NCBI GenBank assembly: GCA_026874595.1
Contig: CM049308.1
Span: 43,037,327-43,101,326, forward strand
DNA length: 64,000 bases
Origin: Sipunculus nudus
Taxonomy: Eukaryota; Annelida; Sipuncula; Golfingiida; Sipunculidae
Direction of reading: 5' to 3'
Notes under the pieces: generated by a model
Told to the model about the DNA's origin: nothing
The model's database searches: none
What the model saw: only the letters and a program-made list of their open reading frames with translations
Position numbers and translations under genes: made by a program
In this document: positions 12,601-24,600 of the stretch, in pieces
Layout of the letters: the number at the start of each line of letters is the position of its first letter
Position numbering within the stretch: position 1 is the first letter of the stretch

Positions 12601-15600
12601 GGATCTCTTGTTTTCTTGCCTTATGGTATGTAGTGGTGCTTAGTCCACTTGGCTCTCATATGTTATGTGGACTGCTTCTATTTGTTGGTCCAGGCATATT
12701 TTCTCTGTATACAGGACCTTGCTATGAACAAGAGGCTAAACAATTTGCAAAGTCCAAGTTCAGTTATCATGAGTGTAATGTTATGTGTGCAATCATTACA
12801 TGTGACCTGAACATTTAATTCACAATGGGTTTCTATGTTTACACCTGTCACACCACACAGCTGTGCAGCAGCGTTCAATCTGTGTAATTTTGTACAGAAA
12901 AAAATTATAAAATTTACGGAAGTCAGAAATTTAACAGACGATTTCAGGAGTTTTTCAAATCTGGTCTTGACAAGTTGAAATTGTCTTGTCAGCAGTGGGC
13001 GATAATAGGAGCCCTAAGTATTCACTCTCCAATTTTGCATTCATTCGTGTGAACTTTGAACCATGAACTTTCATAAATAAAAACTTTATTTTCTATACTT
13101 TTTTTTTTTAAATGAAATTGGAAAAAGAACCTGAAAGGCATATATGAAGGATTTTATGCTGTCATGGAGCTTGACACTCCTACCTGCTTGTGTGACATCC
13201 GGGGCTTTAAAGTTTCCAATTTTGTACCTGGATTACGCATAGAAATTCCCCTTTAACAGTGCACATAAAAATAAGGTCTATAAATCACTTAAATTTGTGA
13301 CTAAGCAAACTAGTGTACTTATCCTTCAAGGATACACATGTGGCCGCTGTACAAATCAAGAGGAATATTTAGCTTGCAAGAATAAAGGAAATTTCATTAT
13401 TATAAACCATTACATCAGATAATTTTATTGGCCAAGAACACAATTAACATCTACACCATCACACACTTTCATGTGACTTTTTCATGCCGCTGTGTCATAG
13501 AATAGAGGCAATACAGTCGGAATGGTCATCTTAGTTAAGCTTGATCAAGCGCGGTTAGTTTTTGGATGGGTGACCGTCCTCACCAGCAGTTTCCTATCGA
13601 ACCTATACACTTTTAACAAGTTACAGGCCTGTAACGCAAATTCTTTTTTAAAATTTCTTTTACAAGTTTTGCTATGAATGCATCCAGTTCTGGACTATTT
13701 GCAATAATTATGCGGCAGGTATGTATCATGCATGGATTGGATACATCTCTCAGCAGAGGGTAATGATGCTTAAGGAGAGAGCACAGAAGCTATGGGCTAG
13801 TACTGGACTAGCAGGCATATCAGTAGCAACTTGTTCTCCACGAGTGTACAGTAGCATTCCCAGGTATGTATCATGCATGGATTGGATACATCTCTCAGCA
13901 GAGGGTAATGATGCTTAAGGAGAGAGCACAGAAGCTATGGGCTAGTACTGGACTAGCAGGCATATCAGTAGCAACTTGTTCTCCACGAGTGTACAGTAGC
14001 ATTCCCGCCGTGTAAACCACTCTGTGACCCCTGCATGCAGCTGGCAAATGTTAGCATGTATTTGTGAACATTGTTAAATCCTATGCAAATCAAAGAATGT
14101 GCGTACTATGCACTATCCTTCCACCATCTTGACCATGTAGCAGGAATTTGTTATGAATTATCCTGTTTCCTTAGTTGAACAACAATTATATGGGTACAGT
14201 TTCTTAACGAGCACTGCTCCATGGAAGTCCATAAGTCACTGTGTGATTTAGTACACTTGCACAGAGTTCAGATGAAATTCAGCACGTGCAGGGGTCACCA
14301 TTTTGTACTTTTACATCTTTGTTTCAGATATGTATGAGATGCAACTAGAGCAGCTACACAGGTTGTTGTGACACAAAGTTCTGTAAGGGGATCAGCCAGT
14401 AATCAAATTACTTAACAACCAAGGGACCATAAATTGTTCTACGTTCCTTAAGATCATTACGCCAACAATGCACTAATCATTATAGAAAAAGAATGAAAAA
14501 TTTGACAAGGAAGCCAGCAGTGGTGGCTAGATGTTATTTGCCCATGGCTCACTAGTTGTGTAATAATGTTGAGCAAATGTATGTCTCTTTTATAACAATA
14601 TTAAATGGGAATTGTGATTCTGTAAGATGACCATGACCAATGCAGCACAGATTATTAAAAGGAATACTTTACTCACGCAAGCTTCCACTGGCCTTACTGT
14701 TTCTGAGGTCAAAGGATTTTTAAAATTAATGAATTTAACTTATCATACCTGTATCAGCAAATATAAATACTGACATCACCATACTGACAATCTGTCAAGC
14801 TGGCCAAACTTAACAAATATGGTTTGACCTTCAGCGCACAAATCAACTGACCATACATAGTTAAAACTGTTGCAGGATGAATTAAATGTGACTGAATTTT
14901 ATTTTCACCACAAAAATCTTTTGAAATTAGCGTTTTGTCTCGACTTCACAAATGAATGATCAAGGTTGGATATTCAATGTTGAGTGAAGAAAGTTTTTAT
15001 GATAAACAGACCCTCATAATTGCACCAAATGACCCTGTTATGATACAGGAGGCAGACAGGTACTTACCTAGTGTGGGTTCAGCAGGTATAGGTGACAGAC
15101 CCAGTGTGGACAGTAGAGGAACATCCTGTGGTATGTGGTGAAGGCCTGGAAGGAATGTTGAATGCTGAGGTAGCTGATGATCACTATTCAAACATCTTCC
15201 CTCCCTACCATAATGTTTTGATACTAACCTGTATAACAAAAAAAAAAAATTTTAAGTGAAGCATTTGTGAAATTTAAAAAGATATATGGCCCCTGAGGTT
15301 CTGATATGGGTCCAGATTAAAGTGTTACTATCAGTTTTGAATGTTTAACTCTTTCAGGTTTATTTTTATTTTTAGATTTCGGACAAATTTTGACCCTCCT
15401 CACTTTTATATTACAGGCAATATCTCGCTCAGATTTTGTTGCATGTATCTTTGCAAAATTTTCAACAGTTCCTACAGAGAGGGTTTGCTTTAGGATAAGG
15501 GAATTTTTAGATCTGAAAATAAATGTGCAGTAGGTTTGACCTGAGAGAATCTAGCCATATGAGGGGGTACTAGGTACTACTTTAGAGTGTGGTTTAGTGA

Positions 15601-18600
15601 GCCTGCAAACAGTGAAGGGTCAAACTTAAAGAAACAAAGTTAAAGTGGTCTAGTGACACAGCAAATAGTATAGTCCATGTGCTCAAAACTCTTTGTTCCA
15701 AGATTTACATGCCAGGATAAAATCTAAAACTAACAGATTTTGTTCACTGTGCTGTGATACTGACTGCAAGACTGACCTGAGTTTCTTGTGTACATCAGAT
15801 GGTTCAAATACATCTTGTTTCCTCCGAACAACAGCTACATCTCTCAGGAACTCTGTGTCAGACAGATCTAATGGATGGCCAAGGTTCTCTATGGTGGTTT
15901 TTAAAGCAAAATTACAAAAAACATAAATCAGCATATAATTTTGCCAGAAGATGAAATGATATTACAAAATTATACTGGAGTCTTACATGCAATAAATGAA
16001 TATATACACCAGATCCCAATAGGTCTGGTAGGTAACTTCCATTATCTGAGCCAGCTTTACCAGTCTGTGGCCCAAACATAAATATTTAGTTCCGGAGACA
16101 AACAAGGGATGGCAAATCCAAATCATAGTGCAGCGATCAATGACATGTTAAAACCATTTTAGCATTATCGCCACTGTGACCTTGAAAAATGTGTCAAGGT
16201 CATCCATGTTCTTACTTGACCTAGTCCTTGATAAGGTAAATCAATACTGCAAGGCTGTGATTGACCAGAAATCTTTGCCAGTTATTGCGTCAACATCATA
16301 GCCACTGTGACTTTGATAAATGCTTCAAGGTCATCAATTCAGGTTTCCAAGGAAAATTTTCATAGACCACCCTGGATGTCAAGTTAGAAGTTTCTAGGTG
16401 CAATGTTTACAAATTGTGTCTTGTTAACGGACAACCAAATCTTTAAAAGTTAAAGAAAATGCGTAAAAATTCGAAACAAATCCTGGTGGCGCGCACTAGT
16501 CTGCAGGAACTAATGAAACAGTCCATAATGAATATGCATGCAAAGCATCATGGTGATCAATGCATTAGCTGTTCAGATTCTGGAGCTTTAATATCAATTT
16601 TTTATTCTGGAGGGGGGGGGGGGTACTTATGAGCCCAACAGATTGGAGGATATGGGTAACAGAGACCTAATTTCAGGTTTCCAAGGAGATTTTTCATGGA
16701 CCCCAGGGATGCCTACTAGAAGTTTCTATGTGTGTCACCCCTAACTTAACGTGATACCTTTACAACGGATATATCCTATAAAACAATAGGATGGGTTAAC
16801 GCTCGCCACTTGATTTCATTAATCAAGAAATTAGATCCAGGTCATTACAGGTGACATTTCCAGGTTCTTTTAAGGACGTGTATTAAAATACCAGACAATC
16901 ATACACCTAGATCAATAGAAACTATGAGACATCAGGTTAAATTCACAAATATAATTCAAGACAATACTTACAGAGACGTAGATGTAAGTGTGTGTGCGTT
17001 GATGTGTCAATGCGACAGTCCTTCACATTAAAAATACAGGATATTTACCGAGTCCGTGGTTTGTATAAAAAAACCATAAAGTCCAGTTCCTTCAGAGATC
17101 TCTGGTTACTGTTTAGTGTAGAATCTAGCGTATGGTTAGTACCATATAGATCTAGTCTTTCTGAGTTTAGCGATCTTCAACTGATCTTGCTTGTCTTTGT
17201 TTACGTATAGCTTAGAGTCCTTGACCTTGCTCGTGTAGCAATGGTTTCTTGGCTTACGGCGGTTATGTATCTAGGTCAAGCTGAACTAGGCCGGCAGGTA
17301 ACGAGCGCGCTCTCTCTATATCGCCAATACGAAGCTCTTTCGGCAGCACGGCTGAGTTCTTATGAGCTGGGTCCTTGCTTCATGTAGAAGCTTGCTTCTA
17401 TGCCGTTCCTGGCGTTTCAATGTTCCTACTCTCGTTCGTGCGTGCTGCCACCTCAAGCTTCAAGACCCAACTGAAGGCAGCTTCCAGCGTCTCTCCCTGA
17501 ACTCTGACGTCACAATCGTCGTCACAATACGGCGATCCGGTTCTCTGATTGGCTTATGGCTCCAGTGTCCCATATAAGGTTATATGTGACCTGGTTTGAC
17601 TGCTAGCGTCACCATGGCGACCCACATACCACATAATAATAATACACACGATGCGTGACACGGATAAATCAGCTGATAGCCGATGGGATTTCATACAAGA
17701 ATACACAATATATATATATACAATCAAGACCTGTCAACGCTTTAGGATGACGCTTCACGTCAATATCAATAGAGAACAGACTTCGTTAAACTATGATACA
17801 AAACACCGTACATATTGTCACCGATTTCTGGTGACATCACCCCCTCCTTTTAAGGAAAATACACAGTATTTTCTCGATACATCGTATCGTTCAATCTTAC
17901 AGGGTCCAGCTAAACATATTTACATGTAGCAATACATAGCAATACATAAGGGTCATGTAACAAGTTGTCATTAGTACATGCCCACGGTCTATGACACAGG
18001 GCAAAATCTTGTACATGTTTAGACTTAACTGGCTAAACATTATAGCTCATTACATCCTAACACTCAGGCAGTCTGCTAAGAAAATCAGGTCCATGGTTTA
18101 GTTTACCTGACACTGCTTCAATATCAAATCTAAACTCTTGTAGAACCAGTGCCCATCTCATTACTCTCTTATTAGCACATTTTGATTTGCTAATACACTT
18201 TAATGGTTTGTGGTCGGTCTGAATGGTGAACGGTCTACAAGCCAGGTACATCTCAAATTTCTGTACAGACCATACAATTGCTAATGACTCTTTCTCGATG
18301 GTGGAGTGATTTCTCTCCCTGGGCAATAGTTTACGACTGGCATAAGCTACTGGGTGCATGATCCCCTCGTGTCTTTGCATCAGGATACAGCCAATACCCA
18401 CATCAGATGCATCACATTTCAAATAAAATCGTTTACTGAAATCAGGTAGCTTCAGTATGGGAGGGTCTGACAGTTTAGCCTTTAGAGAACAGTACGCGTT
18501 CTCATGTACGGGTTTCCAGTCTAGTTTGTTAGGTTGACCTTTACGCGTTAGATCAGTCAAGGGCACCGCTATTTCCGCATAGTTTGGCACGAATTTTAGA

Positions 18601-21600
18601 TAGTACCCTGTAAGACCTAGGAATGCTCGCAAAGCCTTCTTTGTCTTAGGTCTATCAGTGCTCTGTTTCCCCGTCTACACCGTCAGGATCATGTATAGAA
18701 TCAGGTGCGCCCTTGGCTACCGCTGCCAGAATATGCTGGGGCTCGTTTCTAGCATGGTACCGTTTCAGCATATTCACGTGGAAGGTTTTAACCTTATCGC
18801 CAATCTTAATCCGATAGTCTAAGTCCCCAACCCTGTTTACAATAGTATAGGGGCCTTTCCACTGTACCATTAATTTGTTCCGCTCCGTCGGGAGTAACAA
18901 CAAAACTTCGTCTCCGGCCTCAAACCTGCGCGTGCATTTACCTCTATCATATAACAGTTTGTGTCTGTTCGCTGATTTGTTCAAGCCTCTCTAGCTAACG
19001 CGCATGTGTCGCTTAGTTTGTCTTGTAGGTCCAGGACGTATTGGTACGTGGTTTTAGTCTCGACGCTAGTATCTCGCTTGGTCCACAGATCCCTTAGAAT
19101 CCGCATCGGTCCTCTAACGATCCTACCATAGAGCAACTCAAAGGGTGAGAACCCTGTGCTCTCATGTGGCGCTTCTCGGTACGCAAAAAGCACGGCGCTG
19201 AGGTACCGATCCCAATCTCGCGGTCTTTCCTCGCACATCCGTTTCAACATTAACTTTAACGTTCCATTGAATCCCTCCACCATTCCGTTGCACATAGGAT
19301 GGTAAGAAGTAGTGGTGAGCTGTCTTACAGACAAAACACGGCTAACTTCTCGCATGAGGTCTGACGTAAATTGTGTTCCCATGTCAGTAAGCACCTCTGA
19401 CGGCACTCCTAACCGCGCATAAATATCAACTAGCGCATCAGCCACAGAGACTGTATCTATGTTCTTTAAAGCAACAGCAACAGCAACAGAATATACCTGT
19501 GACCTCTCTCAGACGCTGGATGGATCGGCCCAACCAGATCCATCGAAATTCTACGCCAGGGCTCATCAATTAATGGCATCTGGCCTAACGTAGCTCCAGG
19601 CACCTTGCCTTTCGGTATGGTTTTCTGGCAAATGGGACAGGACTTGCAAAACTCAGCAATGTCATTATACATCCCTTTCCAGAAAAACTGAGTTCTCACG
19701 CGGTCGTGCGTTTTGTCTATGCCCTGATGGCCCGCCATAACCGCTTCGTGGCCCATCCTCATTACGTCGTACCGTAACGTCTGAGGTACCACCACTCGAG
19801 ATCCATCTTGATCTCCCCGTTTATCACTCACAACCCGAACTAAATATCCGTCCTCAATTCTAAATGGACTATCATTTCTAGCCTCTCTAGCTAGCCTCCA
19901 ATACGGCGCTAAAGACCCATCCTCCTCCTGCGCCTTCAAAAATTCGGCCGGACTCACATCGGCAACTGGGCTTGCAACATTCAAGCTACGCGTCGGTATC
20001 TGTTTCTCTCGTGCAGCGCTCCGTGTCTCCACCGCGGACGACACCTCCTTTTGTGACTCTACACCGTCACACACTATGCCTGAGGACCGCTCAGACTTCC
20101 ACGTCGGGTCCGGATCATACGGACCACGCGCTCCCGCTACGTTACCTAGCGCTAAATCACATACAGCATCCCCGACCACCATTGCCTCGATAGTACCGAC
20201 AAAGTACGCACAGTCCACATTAATCCTAGCCGTAGGAAATTGTCTTACAGACCCGTCGAACAACCTACACTCGACCTGGTGTCCGGTGAACTGATTCAGC
20301 TCCACGTACGACTCACGTATTCCTGCCGAGGAACATCCCGAATCCCGCAGCACCCTCGCTGACTTACCATTCACCAGCCCTTCACACACAGGTAACGAGA
20401 TTCCGCCTTCTGTCTGGGCAGCAAATCCTAACGACTGACTCGGACTCTCTACTTCCGGTTTCACCGCACCGACTGTCTCCGTTTCTGCCTCGACTACTGC
20501 CATTGACATAGTCTCCGGTTTCTGTTTTGGGTTATACGGGGGGCTAAAATTAGTCCTATACCTCTGCTGATCGCCAGCAGCACGCCCTACTTGAGGGGAA
20601 GACCTAGGCCTCGACCGGGCACTAGTCTTACATTCCCGCGCCTTATGTCCCAGTTCATTACATAAATAACATCTGATGCCTCCTGATGGCTTAAATGTCT
20701 GACCGCCCGGACTGCGCTCAACCTCTCGCTTCTCTCTAGGCTGAGATACCGGTTGCGCTGGAAGCGGCACATTATTGCCATAACGAGGACCTGCTGTAAG
20801 GCTGTGTATACCGTGAGCCTCCGTATAACTCTCGGCTAAGTCTACCATACTATCAAAGTCACGACACCGTCTCTCTTTCAAAAACATAGAGAGATCCCTA
20901 CTACAGCAGTTTACGAACTGCTCACACATCAACAGGTTAACTACCCCGTCGTAGTCACCTCCGACCCCTGCCATTCCTATCCAATGGTCTAGGTATCCAC
21001 TCAGTCTCACCGCAAACTGACTCGGCGTTTCGCCTCGCTCAGGCCTACAAGTCCGAAACTTGTGTCGATAACCCTCTTCGGTCATTTGGTATCGCTTTAA
21101 CAAGGCTATCTTTAACTTATCGTAATCCATGGCCTCACTAACCGATAACTGTGTGTAAGTCCCTAGCGCCTTACCCCGCAGTAACGGACTCAGGTGTAAC
21201 GCCCAATTCTCCCTATCATAGCCTTGACATACAGCTAATCGTTCAAATCGCTCAAGAAACGCATCTAGCTGATCGTGAGCCTCATCAAAAGGTGGAAGCT
21301 GGATTTTCGGGAATACATCCCTACTTCTCTCTTCTTTAACCCCAGAGTCAGACTTTAACCTTAGAACCTCTATTTCGTGGGCTCTAGCCTCTCGCTCGCG
21401 CTCTAATTAATTCCCGCTCTAATTCCCGCTGTTCCTTCTCTATTTCACGTTGCCTAGCTCTTTCCTCACGTTCTTCATCCGCACGCCGTCTAGCCTCAAC
21501 ATAATCTTGTAAAGCCTGGTCCTTAAGCCCCAAGGCCTGTCCGCATCTAACAAGTGACTCTAACGTTTCCATGGTAACGCTCTAACCTAGTAAGATTCCA

Positions 21601-24600
21601 GTATCTAGTAATATCCGCTCTTAAAAATCCGTAAATACGTACTGTTAAAGCCAACCTAACGAACCGGCGGTATCCGTACAATAACACTACGGTAGCTCTA
21701 CGCATCAAAATTCTACTTATACGGACGGACGGACGGAAGGTCGGACGAAGGGTCAGACGGATGGACGGATGGATATCAAGATATCAATAAACACCATGCA
21801 CCTATGATTACCATGCCAATCGGGAGGGGTAAACTTACCTGTCAAGAGACCCTACCACGTGACCAATCACAAACTAGTGTAGAAAAAATTATACCAGGGC
21901 GTATCTAACAACATCAAAAATTTTCACTCTAATCTGGGTTTATATCAACCCAATAATGATGTCCAGGTATCACTGAACTAGCATTACTCACAAAACATGC
22001 ATGTGTTCTAGCCAAATCTACAAGGTATATGCCGATCTTGAAACAATGTTGTGCTTCAGGTAATATTCTCACTGAATAAATATTAACTCCTAACAGTGGG
22101 GTAATTTCATTGTGCAAGTATACACTACAACATCAGTTTGGTGTCATTTCCAATTATTAATTCAGATCAACTCTAGTTTGAGTATATGAATGTCTGGTTT
22201 CAGTACTGTTTTCTCAGTTCAAAACTTCTGAAACTTACTGTAATTAGCCAGTTTTTTAAGGCTAATTATATCCTGGCACGCTCGCCATACAATGTCACCC
22301 CTAACTTAACGTGATACCTTTACAACGGATATATCCTATAAAACAATAGGATGGGTTAACGCTCGCCACTTGATTTCATTAATCAAGAAATTAGATCCAG
22401 GTCATTATAGGTGACATTTCCAGGTTCTTTTAAGGATGTGTATTAAAATACCAGACAATCATACACCTAGATCAATAGAAACTATGAGACATCAGGTTAA
22501 ATTCACAAATATAATTCAAGACAATACTTACAGAGACGTAGATGTAAGTGTGTGTGCGTTGATGTGTCAATGCGACAGTCCTTCACATTAAAAATACAGG
22601 ATATTTACCGAGTCCGTGGTTTGTATAAAAAAACCATAAAGTCCAGTTCCTTCAGAGATCTCTGGTTACTGTTTAGTGTAGAATCTAGCGTATGGTTAGT
22701 ACCATATAGATCTAGTCTTTCTGAGTTTAGCGATCTTCAACTGATCTTGCTTGTCTTTGTTTACGTATAGCTTAGAGTCCTTGACCTTGCTCGTGTAGCA
22801 ATGGTTTCTCGGCTTACGGCGGTTATGTATCTAGGTCAAGCTGAACTAGGCCGGCAGGTAACGAGCGCGCTCTCTCTATATCGCCAATACGAAGCTCTTT
22901 CGGCAGCACGGCTGAGTTCTTATGAGCTGGGTCCTTGCTTCATGTAGAAGCTTGCTTCTATGCCGTTCCTGGCGTTTCAATGTTCCTACTCCCGTTGGTG
23001 CGTGCTGCCACCTCAAGCTTCAAGACCCAACTGAAGGCAGCTTCCAGCATCTCTCCCTGAACTCTGACGTCACAATCGTCGTCACAATACGGCGATCCGG
23101 TTCTCTGATTGGCTTATGGCTCCAGTGTCCCATATAAGGTTATATGTGACCTGGTTTGACTGCTAGCGTCACCATGGCGACCCACATACCACATAATAAT
23201 AATACACACGATGCGTGACACGGATAAATCAGCTGATAGCCGATGGGATTTCATACAAGAATACACAATATATATATATACAATCAAGACCTGTCAACGC
23301 TTTAGGATGACGCTTCACGTCAATATCAATAGAGAACAGACTTCGTTAAACTATGATACAAAACACCGTACATATTGTCACCGATTTCTGGTGACAATGT
23401 GCAATGGTTACAAATTGTGTCTTGTTAATGGACAACCACATCTTTGAAGGTCTCAAAAAAAAGAGAAAAAATTGCATAAAAATTAAGAAATAATCAAGGT
23501 GGCGCCACAGTGACCTAATTTTTTGTATGCAAGGAGATTACCAAGGACTTAACTGGTTATTAAGAAAAACATTTCTAGATCACATGGTTATGATTTACGC
23601 CTTGTTAACAGATGGACAGACGGCTGGACAGACAGACAGAAGGACAACAAACAAAGGGTGATCACTATAGCTCAGATGACCTATGGTCAGCTGAGCTAAA
23701 AGTCATATACTGTAAGGTAAAATTGCTTTACTGTCTTAGTTTAGTTTACAAGCAGCTTACCATCACTTTTAAGGTTTTGATATATTTTAATCAGTGTGCT
23801 CTGCAAACTGATAAACATTTTGTTCATAAACATATAATCTTCCTCCATCATGCAGCTGATTATGTAACAGCAACCAAGGGCTAGTAGCAGCTACCTGTCA
23901 CACTTATCACAGAAAACCACCAAAAATCAACCAAAAACCATTGGAAATTCTGCTTATTTCTTTGACATTCCTGAAAATTTGAGTTTTTTTTATAAATAGC
24001 AAAATATTATAAGACAAGTTTAAAATATAAAAATGAACAGCATACTAAAACTTAACATTTATTTCTCTCCTGATTCTCATAAACTCTGTCAGCAATTTTA
24101 GTAAACAACTTTGCCAACAGGTGGCAATACATTTCCCTCAGTCCAGAACAGATTTAGTAAGTTCAAAATTTTGTAAAGTTAATTTATAATTTTTTATTTG
24201 CACTTAAATATAAATCCACCTATATTCTCGAAAAAAAACTTTAGTAAACAAATTAAGCCAGTTATAATCTTTCCTGCTTTTCTGACTAAATTTATTATGT
24301 TCAAGCCTGCATCTTTAACAAATTACCCAATATACTGACATTATTCCTTACATATACACACAAAACATTGAAGAACAGTGATCCAGCCTATGAAGGATAT
24401 AAAATCTATGGTTTTGATACTGGGTCATCCTGAAGGGTAACTAGAATACGGGTAGATGACAAAACGGCATGAGTAAGGCATGTAATGGAATTGAAGGGAA
24501 GGCATGGAATGTTCATGACATGACTCCAAATTTGTGGCACCAGTGGTGCCAATTAAACTTTTTAGTGCAATTTTCACCAAAAACAGATCTACAAATGGAT

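Larger units (their letters stand above)
16733..23396 (-). mobile_element. Gmr1-like Ty3/gypsy LTR retrotransposon, complete ends, defective coding
   Basis: The element is 6,664 bp, reads on the minus strand and lies in the large intron of the host gene. It has two 1,104-bp LTRs, a 5-bp target duplication (ATGTG), a primer-binding site, a polypurine tract, and coding remnants in the order gag, CCHC knuckle, protease, integrase, RNase H. Having integrase upstream of the RT/RNase H module is the known signature of the Gmr1-like branch of Ty3/gypsy; ordinary members have it last. The fingers and palm of reverse transcriptase are absent and at least three frame breaks are present. The near-identical LTRs indicate a recent insertion, so this copy was probably mobilised with help from an intact relative. 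Confidence 0.93.

Noticed and set aside
14677-14702. 26-bp micro-exon with good splice sites (encoding ETVRPVEAC) between exons 4 and 5
   Set aside because: Including it breaks the frame unless exon 5 also uses an acceptor two bases downstream. Leaving it out joins exons 4 and 5 directly in frame. It is kept only as a possible alternative exon to test with transcripts.
16992-17210. 72-residue plus-strand frame repeated identically at 22,552-22,770
   Set aside because: It lies inside both LTRs on the strand opposite to the element; the identity comes from LTR duplication.
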